From Bryopsis sp. KO-2023 (Eukaryota > Chlorophyta > Ulvophyceae > Bryopsidales > Bryopsidaceae), in NCBI GenBank assembly GCA_030272585.1, contig BSYQ01000009.1, positions 1,922,001 to 1,986,000 of the forward strand: a stretch of DNA of 64,000 bases, written 5' to 3'. Below are positions 1-9,660 of this stretch, piece after piece (within the stretch, counting starts at the first letter, position 1; each line of letters opens with the position of its first letter). The notes below the pieces were generated by a model. The model ran no database searches. It was not told where the DNA came from and saw only the letters and a program-made list of their open reading frames with translations. The position numbers and the translations under genes are program-made.

Positions 1-232
1 CGCACGAAAAAGAGGGTGTCCGACAGCAGTTTGTGTGGTACCCAGAAACAGACGACAGGAAAAAGGTTATCCTGTAACTGTCGTTGTGTGGCGGGGAGGC
101 CACAAAACTGGTAGCTTAGTCGCTGGGAGTTTGTCGTTAAACGTTTGGACGTAAAGGCAGTGAGGGAAAAGTCAACAGTCTACTGTTGACAGTAACTGTC
201 GGAAAGTCAACTGAAAGTCAGAGGCACACAGT

Positions 233-2494
233 ATGGCGTTAATACCAAGTGGATCAGGAAGCCAGATGGTGGCTTTTGAAGACTCCACTATGGACGAGTC
301 TGCTATGCAGGTTGTTCACAACACGCAGAACATTCAGATAAACCGGACGGAGTCTGGTTCTGAAGGAGGAGGTCAGCTGCAAGCTCAGCTTGCAGTCTGG
401 CGCGAAACAGTAGCAACGGACTTGAAAAGTTCCTTCCAAACTGTTCATACAGACATGGAAAAAGCCATAGTGGCTGTCGACCAAAAGACGGAGCAAAATA
501 TTCAAGGTCTCCGTGAGTTCGTTCATCGAACTCAAGAAAGTCAGCAAAGGGTCGAAACTGAAGTCAACGACCTCCAGGTCGTTCTGCGACAGAATGTCGA
601 GTCGACGACAGAAAAGCTAGCACAGCTTACAGACCATCTACAGTCAATGAAGCAGTCATTTGTGACTGATGTGCAAGAGCAACTGAGTACACATTATGCA
701 CAGTTGAGAGAAGAAATCCTGGAAACAGGAAAATCTCATGCACAGAGTATTGCATATCTGAAAGATCAGATGCAACAGGAACAGGGGCTGTTCCAGCAAT
801 CTCATCAGACTGAACAGAATAAGCAGATGCAAGACTTGTTTTCCGAACTGCAGACAATTAAGGGACAAGTGCAGAAGGAAGAGCAAATGCAGAAGGAACA
901 AGGAATGTTCCAGCAAACTTATCAGAAACAAATGCAAGATTTGTATTCTGAATTGCAAGCAGTGAAAGGACAAGTCCAAAAAGAGGAACAAACAGCCCTT
1001 GTACTAGTGGAAAGAGAAAGAGAAGCTAGACAGAAAGAAGAGCTATCTCTTAAGCACACAATGGATAGAATGCTGAAGGAGTATGTACAGGCATCAGTTG
1101 TGCCTACACAACCACTGGAAGTCCCAGTGTATATGATGCAAACAGTCACAGAAGGATTGAGTACAGAGGGACAAGAAGAACAGGAAATTCAACCTACTTC
1201 AGCAGCAGAGCTGGTGCTACCACCAGTTACTAATGGAGCACCTGCAACTGTGGGGTTACTACCACCCACTCTAGCAGTTCCATTACCCCCAGGACCTTCT
1301 TCTTTGGGTCTTATAGACCTAACTACAGGACAATCACTTCCAATGGGATCACCAATCCCCACATTGTCCATGTCACCAGCCACTGTAGTTCCACCAGCTA
1401 CATTTACAGTGGGCACTACCCCAGCACCATCAGGCATGGGAATCAGACCACCAAATCCCTTTGAGCAATTAACAAGTCAAAGAGCACCTAGTGGTGGTGC
1501 ACCTGGAGGAAATCCAGGGGATCCAAATGGATCAAATGGCCCAAATGGACAAGACAGGCCAAACATGCCTAGAGCATCTGGATCTGGATTTCCAGGGCCA
1601 GGAAATGGTGGAGGTGGTGATGGAGGACCCCCAGGAGGAGGACCACCTGATAGAGATCCTAGTGGTACATCAGGAGGTTCAGGACAAGGTCCTGAGAGAC
1701 CTTACAGCAAACAGATTAAGCTCACTCCCCCAGAGAAATTCACAGGAGATGAAAGGATGTCTGCAACAGAATGGATACTAGGAATGAAGAGATGGTTGCA
1801 GAATCAACACATCTTAGAGAGAGACTGGTTATCCTGTTTTCAGTCACATCTCCAGGGAGATGCACTTAGCTGGTTAAACCTGATGGATATACAGATCATG
1901 AATCAGGAAAAAGCAGAGTATGCTAGCTGGCAAGAGTTCACTCAAGAACTAAGGAATGTTTTTGAGCCAGTCTCCCTAATAGAGACTGCCAGAAAACAGT
2001 TAAGAACTCTAAGGCAGACTGGAACTGCCTTAGGCTACATCAGGCTCTTCAGAAAGCTGATGTTTAGACTCCCCAACCTACCTCAAGAAGAAAGATATGC
2101 AGCCTTTGTGGATGGGCTCTCAGATAGAAATATGCAAGCACAGGTTATGACCCTGTGTGATGGGGATCTGGATAAGGCCATCCTCACAGTTCAAAGACTC
2201 TCTGCAACTATAGGCAGTAGAGGTGGCACTACTAGCAGCTTTAGAGGCAGAGGTAGAGGGAGGGGAAGATTTGGACAAAGGAATACACAGATGTCAGCAG
2301 TGATAGCTGCTGCAACACCACAACTATCTCTTGCAGCAAACTCAGTTAAAGCTGTGCAACAGAGAGGTCAGATGGGATCTAGACCCTCAAGGGGAGGATC
2401 CTTTAAGTGTTTTCTATGTGGAAGCACAGAGCATGGGGTGAGACAGTGTCCTAAACTGTCCCAAGCTCAGAAAGCCCTGAAGAAGGGAAACTAA
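233..2494 (+). CDS. gag: Gag polyprotein of Ty3/gypsy element
   Basis: 753-residue capsid/nucleocapsid precursor that would assemble the cytoplasmic virus-like particle. Residues about 40-290 are Gln/Glu-rich and predicted coiled coil, with a repeated unit around 180-250. Residues about 295-490 are Pro- and then Gly-rich linker. Residues about 500-650 resemble a Ty3-type retrotransposon Gag domain (Trp-rich helices, FVDGL near the end). Residues about 675-690 are an RG-rich basic patch. A CCHC zinc knuckle with spacing C-X2-C-X4-H-X4-C lies at 726-739. The stop at 2492-2494 follows directly on a -1 slippery heptamer, so Pol is made as a minor fusion product. The start is the first ATG in a long open frame after an untranslated leader. 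Confidence 0.93.
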   Translation: MALIPSGSGSQMVAFEDSTMDESAMQVVHNTQNIQINRTESGSEGGGQLQAQLAVWRETVATDLKSSFQTVHTDMEKAIVAVDQKTEQNIQGLREFVHRTQESQQRVETEVNDLQVVLRQNVESTTEKLAQLTDHLQSMKQSFVTDVQEQLSTHYAQLREEILETGKSHAQSIAYLKDQMQQEQGLFQQSHQTEQNKQMQDLFSELQTIKGQVQKEEQMQKEQGMFQQTYQKQMQDLYSELQAVKGQVQKEEQTALVLVEREREARQKEELSLKHTMDRMLKEYVQASVVPTQPLEVPVYMMQTVTEGLSTEGQEEQEIQPTSAAELVLPPVTNGAPATVGLLPPTLAVPLPPGPSSLGLIDLTTGQSLPMGSPIPTLSMSPATVVPPATFTVGTTPAPSGMGIRPPNPFEQLTSQRAPSGGAPGGNPGDPNGSNGPNGQDRPNMPRASGSGFPGPGNGGGGDGGPPGGGPPDRDPSGTSGGSGQGPERPYSKQIKLTPPEKFTGDERMSATEWILGMKRWLQNQHILERDWLSCFQSHLQGDALSWLNLMDIQIMNQEKAEYASWQEFTQELRNVFEPVSLIETARKQLRTLRQTGTALGYIRLFRKLMFRLPNLPQEERYAAFVDGLSDRNMQAQVMTLCDGDLDKAILTVQRLSATIGSRGGTTSSFRGRGRGRGRFGQRNTQMSAVIAAATPQLSLAANSVKAVQQRGQMGSRPSRGGSFKCFLCGSTEHGVRQCPKLSQAQKALKKGN

Positions 2495-5400
2495 AAGAGG
2501 AGGCTAGTGTTGGGTCAGCTAAGCCTCCAGATGATATTGAAATTAAAGAACCCACTACAAAAACACCAGCCTCACTAAATGATGGTGTTCAAGAGACACC
2601 TGTGGTTGCAGCCCCTATTGCAACAGAACAGGAAGCAAACACACTGGATGGGGTCACTCCAGGAGTGTTAATTCAAAAGAAAAAGCAGTCTCAAAAGAGA
2701 GTGGATAAACAAACAGAGGCCACTGTGAGTTTACCCACTAGAGTGGAAGGAAATGTTGAGGGAAAGGAACCAGTTCAGACTGCAGTAGCTCAGGCTACAG
2801 CAGCATATAGAGGATATGAACTGGCAGGATTTATTGGTGCAAAGAAAGCTACAGCATACATTGATACAGGATCCACTGCTAATTATATTAGCATGGATGC
2901 AGTCAAGGAACTGGGACTGCAATACAAACCACAAGAAACTCCTGTTAAGTTTCTAGATGGTACAGAAAGGAAATCAGTGGGGAGATGTTTTGGCATCCCT
3001 TTTGTCTGTGGAAAGATCCAGCTCTCATTTGATGCTGATGTCTTCCCAGACAGTAATCACCCAATTCTGCTGGGATTGCCCTGGCTTATACACTACAATC
3101 CCAAAGTGGATTTTAAGTCAGGAATAATCACAGTAAACAAGGGCAGAAAGAGTGTAAAATTACCACTCTCAGTGATGCCTGAATATCATCTCAAGCCCAC
3201 TGGAGCTACAGAACTTTCCTTTTGTTCTAGTGGCAGAATCAAAAGACAGATAGAAAAAGGGGAAATCAAACACATCATCATGGTGGTGATTAGGCCAGAG
3301 GATGAATCAAAGACTGGAGTAGAAACAATCCCAGAACAAAGGGAAGGGGATGATCTACAGAAAATCCTGCAGGAGGATATGGATCCCAGGATTAAGGAAG
3401 TACTGACTCAGTACAGAAAAGTGTTTGCAAAAGATTTGCCTAAAGGTGTACCTCCTACCAGGCTAGGTCATGAATTCAGGATTGATCTGGAGGAGGGTAC
3501 TGAACCCATGTACAGGCCACTGTATAAACTGTCTCCTCTTGAGTTAGATGAGGTTAAAAGACAGTTAGATTACCTTTTGGAGATGGATTTCATTGAACCA
3601 TCACAATCACCATTTGGGGCACCTATTCTGTTTGTCCCTAAGAAAGATGGAGGGCTCAGAATGTGCTTGGATTACAGATGGCTGAATAAAAAAACAATTA
3701 AAAACAGATACCCTCTGCCCTTACCAGAGGAGATGATTGACAGGGTGCATGGGGCAAAATACTTCACAAAGATAGACTTGAGATCAGGCTACTGGCAGAT
3801 GCCTCTAAGGGAAGAGGATAGGCCTAAGACTGCCTTCAGGAGCAGATTTGGACACTACCAGTTCAAAGTACTCTCCTTTGGACTTACTAATGCTCCAGCA
3901 CAATACATGAACATGGTTAATGATATCTTCAAGGATATGCTGGATATCTTTGTGCTGATCTTCATTGATGATCTCTTAATCTATTCTAAGAGCATCTCTG
4001 AGCATGTAGAGCATCTAGCAGCAGTCTTAGCCAGGCTACAGAAGTATAGTCTATTTGCAAAGGCCACTAAAAGTGAAATCTGTGTGAGGGAAACAGATTT
4101 CTGTGGATTTTGGTTGAGTGAAAAAGGGATCTCAGCAATGGATGTGAAGGTTAAGGCAATCAGGGATTGGAAGCCCTTAAAAACAGTTACTGATGTCAGG
4201 AGTTTTCTGGGGATGGTATCCTTCTATAGAAGATTTATTCCTGATTTTGCAAAAATAGCAGGCCCCCTGCATGACTTAACTAAGAAGGATGTCATGTGGG
4301 AGTGGGGATCTGCTCAGGAAATAGCCTTCCAAACACTGAAAACTGCATTGATGGGGAAACCAGTGCTGATCCATCCTAATCCAGTAAAGGATTACACTGT
4401 GATTAGTGATGCATCTGGGGAAGCAACTGGAGGAGTTCTCTGTCAGGATCATGGCTCTGGATTACAGCCCATAGCCTTTTGCAGTAGAAGATTATCAAAA
4501 TCAGAACAAAATTACTCAGTGTATGAAAGGGAACTCCTGGGAATAGCCTACTGCTTGATGCAGTGGAGGCACTACTTAGAAGGCTGCCCAGGAGAAGTCA
4601 CAGTCTTTACAGACCACCAGCCACTAACAAACTTTATGGATCAAAAGATGATGTCAAGGCCTCAGGCCAGGTGGCTGAGAGCAGGACATTTCCTCAGCAT
4701 CAAACCAAAAATTCAGTACATCCAAGGGAAACTGAATTTGGTTGCTGATGCACTATCAAGAAGTCTACCAGCAGAGAATCAAGTGAATGTAGTGAGCTCC
4801 TTACAACCTAGTGTGGAGGAGATTACACTCTGGGAGCAAGCAACACTGGCAGATGTTGAAATCAAAGACATCTACAATCAAATACTGGATGGGGAAAAAA
4901 TTCCAGGATATGGAATCAATGAATCAGGGTTGTTGATTTATCAAACTCAGGATGGACTTATGAAATTATGGGTTCCTCAGGAACTGAGAATGAAAGTCCT
5001 TACTGAAGGACATGATAAGCAGATCTCTGGACATCTGGGGATAGAGAGAACTCTGGAGCTGATGTCCAGGAAATACTACTGGAATGATATGAAAAAGGAT
5101 GTCCAGGAATATGTTAGGACATGTGAGGTTTGCCAGCAAATGAAACCTGAGTTGAGGGCTCAGAAGGGATTGCTGCAACCTATTCCAGTAGCTGATAAGA
5201 AATGGAGTCAGATCACTACTGATTTAGTGACTGATTTACCCCCTGTTGATGGATTTGATTCCATTGCAGTATTTGTTGATAGATTGACTAAGATGGTGAA
5301 GTTCATACCCTGCAGCAAAACAATAGATGCACCAGGGTATGCAAGAATATTCTTTGATCACATCTTTAGGAATCATGGGATTCCCAGTGTGATAATCAGT

Positions 5401-6276
5401 GATAGGGACACTAGATTTACAAGCAAATTTTGGCAGGAGTTAATGAAGTGTGTGGGCACTAAAGTGAGGATGTCCACAGCCTTCCATCCTCAAACTGATG
5501 GACAGAGTGAAGTCAGTATCAGAACCTTAGAGAATTTCCTCAGACCCTATGTTGAGGATCATCCAGAGACATGGATGCAAGGCTTGGGGATGGCTGAATT
5601 TGCAGCCAACAATGCTGTACACACTGCTACAGGGTACAGTCCCTTTTACTTGATGTATGGAGTGCATCCCCAGTTACCAGGGGATTTACTGGCTGGAAAA
5701 GTTCAAGCAGAAGCACAATCAGTTCAAGAGATGATATCAAATATGCAAAGCATCATCAATGATGCTAAAGACAGATATAAAACAGCCCAAGAGAAGATGA
5801 GGCAGCAAGCAAATAAGAAAAGGAGGGATATACAGTTTCAAGTGGGAGAAAAGGTATTACTCTCCACAAAGACATTGAATTTAGCAGTCTTGAAACACAT
5901 CCCAGCAAAAATCAGAAGAAGATATATAGGGCCTTTTGTTATTGCTGCTGCAGTGGGATCTGTGGCATATAGATTGGTGTTACCAGATGGATGGAAATTA
6001 CATCCTGTATTTCATGTATCAAAGTTAAGAAAACTTCAAGAAAGTGCTAAGTTTCCTAGGGAGGTAATGGCACCTCCAGCAGAATTAGATTCTGAGGGAG
6101 AAGAGGAATTTGAAGTTGAGGCTGTAGTAAGACATAAATTTTCAGGAAGGAAAAGAAGATTTTTAGTAGTCTGGAAGGGGTATCCACTTAGTGAAGCAAC
6201 ATGGGAACCCCAAGACAATTTATTGAATGCATCAGAGATCCTGGCTGATTATAAGAGGAGAGCTGGGATCAGGTAG
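2455..6276 (+). CDS. pol: Pol polyprotein (PR-RT-RH-IN-chromodomain), expressed by -1 frameshift
   Basis: The frame is open from 2455, after a stop at 2452, to 6276. No ATG starts it near the gag end, so it is read by -1 slippage from gag at 2485-2491. Residues below are counted from codon 2602. Aspartic protease: DTG at 88-90. Reverse transcriptase: the LPLPEEMIDRV region and the FIDD catalytic box at 454-457. RNase H: DASGEATGGVL, then DHQPLTNFM. Integrase: an N-terminal HHCC zinc motif (GHLGIERTLEL...CEVCQQMK) and a D,D-35-E core (TTDLVTDLP, SDRDTRFTSKFW, HPQTDGQSEV). The GPF motif (IGPFVIAAAVG) comes next. The C-terminal chromodomain, about 1169-1224, has the aromatic-cage type motif FLVVWKGY...ATWEP. 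It would direct integration to marked chromatin. Every key residue checked is present. Confidence 0.95.
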   Translation, partial: TVPSSESPEEGKLKEEASVGSAKPPDDIEIKEPTTKTPASLNDGVQETPVVAAPIATEQEANTLDGVTPGVLIQKKKQSQKRVDKQTEATVSLPTRVEGNVEGKEPVQTAVAQATAAYRGYELAGFIGAKKATAYIDTGSTANYISMDAVKELGLQYKPQETPVKFLDGTERKSVGRCFGIPFVCGKIQLSFDADVFPDSNHPILLGLPWLIHYNPKVDFKSGIITVNKGRKSVKLPLSVMPEYHLKPTGATELSFCSSGRIKRQIEKGEIKHIIMVVIRPEDESKTGVETIPEQREGDDLQKILQEDMDPRIKEVLTQYRKVFAKDLPKGVPPTRLGHEFRIDLEEGTEPMYRPLYKLSPLELDEVKRQLDYLLEMDFIEPSQSPFGAPILFVPKKDGGLRMCLDYRWLNKKTIKNRYPLPLPEEMIDRVHGAKYFTKIDLRSGYWQMPLREEDRPKTAFRSRFGHYQFKVLSFGLTNAPAQYMNMVNDIFKDMLDIFVLIFIDDLLIYSKSISEHVEHLAAVLARLQKYSLFAKATKSEICVRETDFCGFWLSEKGISAMDVKVKAIRDWKPLKTVTDVRSFLGMVSFYRRFIPDFAKIAGPLHDLTKKDVMWEWGSAQEIAFQTLKTALMGKPVLIHPNPVKDYTVISDASGEATGGVLCQDHGSGLQPIAFCSRRLSKSEQNYSVYERELLGIAYCLMQWRHYLEGCPGEVTVFTDHQPLTNFMDQKMMSRPQARWLRAGHFLSIKPKIQYIQGKLNLVADALSRSLPAENQVNVVSSLQPSVEEITLWEQATLADVEIKDIYNQILDGEKIPGYGINESGLLIYQTQDGLMKLWVPQELRMKVLTEGHDKQISGHLGIERTLELMSRKYYWNDMKKDVQEYVRTCEVCQQMKPELRAQKGLLQPIPVADKKWSQITTDLVTDLPPVDGFDSIAVFVDRLTKMVKFIPCSKTIDAPGYARIFFDHIFRNHGIPSVIISDRDTRFTSKFWQELMKCVGTKVRMSTAFHPQTDGQSEVSIRTLENFLRPYVEDHPETWMQGLGMAEFAANNAVHTATGYSPFYLMYGVHPQLPGDLLAGKVQAEAQSVQEMISNMQSIINDAKDRYKTAQEKMRQQANKKRRDIQFQVGEKVLLSTKTLNLAVLKHIPAKIRRRYIGPFVIAAAVGSVAYRLVLPDGWKLHPVFHVSKLRKLQESAKFPREVMAPPAELDSEGEEEFEVEAVVRHKFSGRKRRFLVVWKGYPLSEATWEPQDNLLNASEILADYKRRAGIR
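2485..2528 (+). promoter_or_regulatory. -1 ribosomal frameshift signal between gag and pol
   Basis: Slippery heptamer G GGA AAC at 2485-2491 in the gag frame, followed at once by the gag stop TAA (2492-2494). Seven bases later a perfect 7-bp stem forms: GGAGGCT (2499-2505) pairs with AGCCTCC (2522-2528). Two more pairs are possible inside it (2506-2507 with 2519-2520, one bulged A). Slipping one base back puts ribosomes exactly into the pol frame. Heptamer class, spacer length and stem are those of retroviral -1 sites. Whether the loop adds a pseudoknot is not clear. Confidence 0.88.
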
Positions 6277-6518
6277 AAGTTAGATGCACTTTTTATTCTG
6301 TGGCTGATGGATCAGGAATCCCAGAGGCTAGGGGATGGGTTGCATAAGGGCAGTGAAGTGTTTTCTGAACTTCTGTGGGTTAAGGATTTTATGGGGATCT
6401 AATTATCCCATCAGAAGTGCAGCAAGCTTGGGATTTGCAGCACCCTAGTTCAGAGTTACTTTTACAGAATCAAAAGGATGCATGTGATGGATACTTGGTG
6501 AGGGCACCAACTGCCCCC

Positions 6519-6530
6519 AGGGGGGAGGCA
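6519..6530 (+). other. Polypurine tract priming plus-strand DNA synthesis
   Basis: Purine-rich AGGGGGGAGGCA lies two bases before the TGATAC that opens the putative 3' LTR, about 240 bases after the pol stop. This is the expected position of the plus-strand primer. A similar G-run precedes the second TGATAC LTR near 9269. Confidence 0.7.
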
Positions 6531-6532
6531 AT

Positions 6533-7116
6533 TGATACCAGCTGCTGACGTCCAGGGACGTCAGACGTCAAAGGCGTCATGCATCTGACGTCTGTGAAGC
6601 GTCAGATGCATCCCCGGTAGATGACAGCATTCCCCTGAGGAGATACTACCGAACTACAGCGAGGAAACCACCGCAAGAGCACCTGGTCAAGACAGTGGTT
6701 CGAGCAACTAAAGTGAGACTCGCGAGGCGAAGGTCTCGGGTTTGAGTCTGAGTGGGAACGTGCTTTGGTCTGGGCCTGTGTGTGAGTGTGTGAGTGAGTC
6801 AGTAGTAGAACTGGCGGCTGTGAGTCAGGGTAGTGGGAGTGTTACGGGTGGTTAGTCACCCTCGGGAAAGTCGAACGGGAGTTAAAAGGATGGGACGCTT
6901 GATGTAACCTTGCTTGTCAGTAATTCTGTGAGTGCAACTGTGGACCCCGTGTGCGACTCGATTCGATTTTGTGTGACCCTGTGGAACTCAGCCGCCACCC
7001 TCTCTCACTCTTTACACGGAAGTGCGTCGGCGTACAGAGCGCCTCGCGTAACAGCTTTGCGAGAAAGGGCACCTTCTGTGCAAGAAGCACAACGTCGGCC
7101 TCAGGATTGCAGCCAG
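6533..7116 (+). repeat. 3' LTR of the Ty3/gypsy element, distal end unresolved
   Basis: Begins TGATAC right after the polypurine tract. A matching GTATCA end is not found before the foldback element at 7117, so the LTR is either interrupted by it or ends without this motif. The first 60 bases hold four GACGTC palindromes (see separate entry). The remainder is moderately GC-rich, with no protein motif recognised in the short open frames (for example 6910-7191). No second copy is in the window to fix the border. Confidence 0.6.
6547..6592 (+). promoter_or_regulatory. Cluster of four GACGTC palindromes in LTR U3
   Basis: GACGTC occurs at 6547-6552, 6557-6562, 6564-6569 and 6587-6592, several within TGACGTC or GACGTCA contexts. 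This core is the classical bZIP (CRE/ATF, plant TGA-type) site. The position at the start of the 3' LTR is where U3 enhancers sit. Binding is an inference. Confidence 0.5.
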
Positions 7117-8189
7117 GGCCATACTAGGGATCCGATCCCGATCTGTCGGTCATCGATCAAACCGATCTCCGATCAAGATCGGCATCCGTAATTTCCGATC
7201 AAATCGATCATCGATCAGATCGGTCCGATCAAACCGATCACCGATCAAAATCGGACCGATCACAAAAATCGGTCCGACTTTTCCGATCAAAATCGGCCGA
7301 TCACCCAATTCTGCCTCGGAAACCAGATCGGATCGGGATCGGGATCGGCGTTTTCCGATCAGATCGAATCTGCTGATCACCCACCGATCCCGATCCGATC
7401 ATGATCGGAAATCGGGTGACGCGCAAAGTAACCCCCGCAGGGTCCCCAGAACCCAAGGGAACCGAGTGGGATTCGAACACCGTACCGCACGGTGTCGAGT
7501 CATCTACACTGAGCGCTAAGCCAAGTGGACCACGATGATTTTGTGGTTGTTGCAATAATATACCCTAATTTCACAGAATTACAAACAGATTAAGGTATAT
7601 CATCGCAACAGCCACAAAATCATCGTGGTCCACTTGGCTTAGCGCTCAGTGTAGATGACTCGACACCGTGCGGTACGGTGTTCGAATCCCACTCGGTTCC
7701 CTTGGGTTCTGGGGACCCTGCGGGGGTTACTTTGCGCGTCACCCGATTTCCGATCATGATCGGATCGGGATCGGTGGGTGATCGGCAGATTCGATCTGAT
7801 CGGAAATTTATCAAATTCACCGACTTCGCGCCTTTCATACCGATCATGATCGGTTCTCCCCGATCATTGTACCGATCAAAAAAAAAACGCCGACTTTGAT
7901 CGGCCGACTATTCCGATCACAGCTCCGCGCCTTGATCGGATCGGGATCGGGATCGGCCGACGCCGTTCTTTGATCGGATCGGTCGCCGATCCCGATTAAT
8001 CGGTCCGATCAAGACACCGATCACTGATGATCGGCACCGATCATGATCGGTAAAAAAAAAAAAAAAAAAAAACCGATTATTTTTGTATCACCCTATAATA
8101 GACATTAGTGAAAATCCGATCCCGATCCGACCCCGTTTAGACCTATTTTTAGCAGGCCGATCATTGCCTATCATATCCCTAGTATGGCC
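7117..8189. mobile_element. GATC-rich foldback/MITE-like element with 15-bp terminal inverted repeats
   Basis: GGCCATACTAGGGAT at 7117-7131 is repeated in perfect inversion at 8175-8189, bounding 1,073 bp. Both outer flanks read AG, a possible 2-bp target duplication. The interior is dense in CCGATC/GATCGG words in both orientations, an A20-class tract (about 8052-8072), and a large central palindrome. No transposase is encoded, so it would be non-autonomous. Its base composition differs sharply from neighbouring DNA. Confidence 0.65.
7353..7806. repeat. Near-perfect palindrome (arms about 210 bp) with tRNA-like sequence in each arm
   Basis: 7353-7565 and 7594-7806 are inverted copies with only a few mismatches, centred near 7579. 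The loop is a short AT-rich stretch. Each arm holds a B-box-like GGTGTTCGAATCCC (7677-7690 on plus; 7468-7481 on minus). About 45 bases upstream is an A-box-like TGGCTTAGCGC, and between them a hairpin ACCGT/ACGGT. It looks tRNA-derived (SINE-like), but the T-stem does not pair well enough for a working tRNA. Confidence 0.6.
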
Positions 8190-9268
8190 AGGGCAGGAGC
8201 CCTCATCTCGGCCGACGAGTCGGGAGGACCTTACCTTCCGCGCATCCAGGATCTCATCGGCGAGGGAACCCAAGGCGTCAAGCCGATCCTTCCATTCGAC
8301 GGCCCACTCCCAGATTGTCCAAGCTGCACCAAGGCATCGCTGAAAGGTCGCTGGCCGGGCAAGCTTAAAGAACAGGTCGGCACCTGGAACGACCAGTATT
8401 TCCAGGCTCTCGGCTTGGAACTCCCAGGAGCAGCCAGATCGCACCGCCAGCCGAGCCACCCACCACCATCACCAGACCAACCATCAGCACCTTCCTCGGC
8501 GACTCGTCTTCCGCTCCCTCCACACAGCCCAGCAACGTCCAAGAGGCATGGGCCGAGAACCAGGTCGCAGAAATAGGCGACCTGGGATCGGGAACGAAAG
8601 AGAGACAAAAGGGAAGGGCAAGGGATGTTTGGGTGTGTTTTACAGTGACATGGTGGGAGCCCTTGGATTGGGCTGAGTTTTTCCTGTGTTGATTTTTTGC
8701 AGTATGTTTTTCTGAGGGTTATACAAGGGCCAGACTGATTTTTTATGATTTTTACTGTTTTGATTCCTGAGGGAGGACAGTAGGGGTAAACAATGCTTAG
8801 ACCAACCCTGGGAGGGTTATTGGGTTATTTTCTGGATAAGGGACATTCAGGTCCAGAACTGGGTTATTTTGTTTTGAGTTCTGACCCAATGGTTTTTATA
8901 TAGTGGTTTTTATACAGTGGATTGGCCAGGCTGGGTCAATCACCTGCTTTCTGGATACTTATAAGGGAATCTGAATTTGGACCTTATGGGTTGCTTTGTG
9001 CAAACAGTTAGCTGGTTTACAGTACATGATTCGGCCTGCAGGTGGCAGCCTTATCATTTGGTTGATTTTTGTTGATAATTCGCTTAGAGTTTTTGAACAC
9101 TCTTTTAATTTCAGCGAAGGTTAAACATTATTGACTCCCTTAAAAGCTAAAGGCTTGTTGGATGCCTTGAAAGCGTTTTGTGTGTGTCTATGCGTATGTG
9201 TGAGTGTAACCCCCAAATTTCGGTTACTTGGGTACGCGAGGCGCGTACTTGCGTGGGGGGGGAGTGGT
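8190..9268 (+). pseudogene. Tail of a second, degraded retroelement
   Basis: 8184-8576 holds a 130-codon open frame ending in a Pro/Ser-rich, basic tail. The opposite strand is also open (8088-8459), and neither matches a family I recognise. 8577-9268 has no gene; its composition resembles the 3' untranslated part of the first retroelement. It ends in a G-run (about 9255-9268) that would serve as polypurine tract for the LTR that follows. Read as the 3' remnant of a truncated or non-autonomous LTR element whose 5' part is missing. The coding status of the 130-codon frame is doubtful. Confidence 0.4.
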
Positions 9269-9659
9269 TGATACGAACGTCCGTCGTATGACACGCGGTT
9301 CGGCCCACTCACCCAACACGTGGTTCGGCCTGACAGTAGTCGGACCGAACCAGCTCACCATCATCATAGCCACACACTAAGGGAGAGGGCCAGGCCGCCT
9401 CTGAGGTGGCAACCCTCAGTTCGGCCTGGAGCCTCACATTCAGCTTAGGGTCCATTAGGACACGGCCAAGGGGCCATTAGGACGCTGAGTGGATGAAAGG
9501 GTTGGACAGGCTGTCGGCCCGGCCGAATACTTATTCGGCCCGGACCACAGCCTTATTGTAACTTGGACATCTTGTAAAGATCCTTGTTTGAGAAAGTGTT
9601 TCCGTGCTCTAGACGTAAGTCCACTCGACTAGTCTATCATTGTTCCAACGTTTGTATCA
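9269..9659 (+). repeat. LTR with TGATAC...GTATCA ends
   Basis: 391 bp opening with TGATAC and closing with GTATCA, a perfect 6-bp inverted terminal pair, preceded by a purine tract. It repeats the word TTCGGCC many times and contains a near-perfect palindrome around GGCCGAATA/TATTCGGCC (about 9515-9545). It starts with the same six bases as the first element's LTR but is otherwise different, so a distinct family. It abuts a truncated copy of the structured repeat, suggesting insertion into that repeat. Confidence 0.6.
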
Positions 9660-9660
9660 A

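Larger units (their letters stand above)
1..7116 (+). mobile_element. Ty3/gypsy LTR retrotransposon, chromovirus type, 5' LTR outside window
   Basis: Internal region and 3' end of an LTR retrotransposon. Order seen: 5' leader (1-232), gag (233-2494), pol (2455-6276) with protease, reverse transcriptase, RNase H, integrase and a C-terminal chromodomain, a purine-rich tract (6519-6530), then an LTR starting TGATAC at 6533. Integrase downstream of RT/RNase H places it in Ty3/gypsy, and the chromodomain in the chromoviruses. Both reading frames are fully open with all catalytic motifs, so the copy looks young. The 5' LTR and primer-binding site are not visible; no segment of 1-232 matches the 3' LTR region. 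The 3' end is blurred by a foldback element beginning at 7117. Confidence 0.95.

Noticed and set aside
254-547. Minus-strand frames within gag and pol
   Set aside because: Shadows of the Gag and Pol coding strand.
7623-7705. Functional tRNA gene
   Set aside because: A- and B-box-like words are present, but the T-stem next to TTCGAAT does not pair and no acceptor stem closes; kept as tRNA-like repeat only.
8085-8090. GTATCA as the end of the first element's LTR
   Set aside because: It falls inside the foldback element and would give an implausible LTR; treated as chance.
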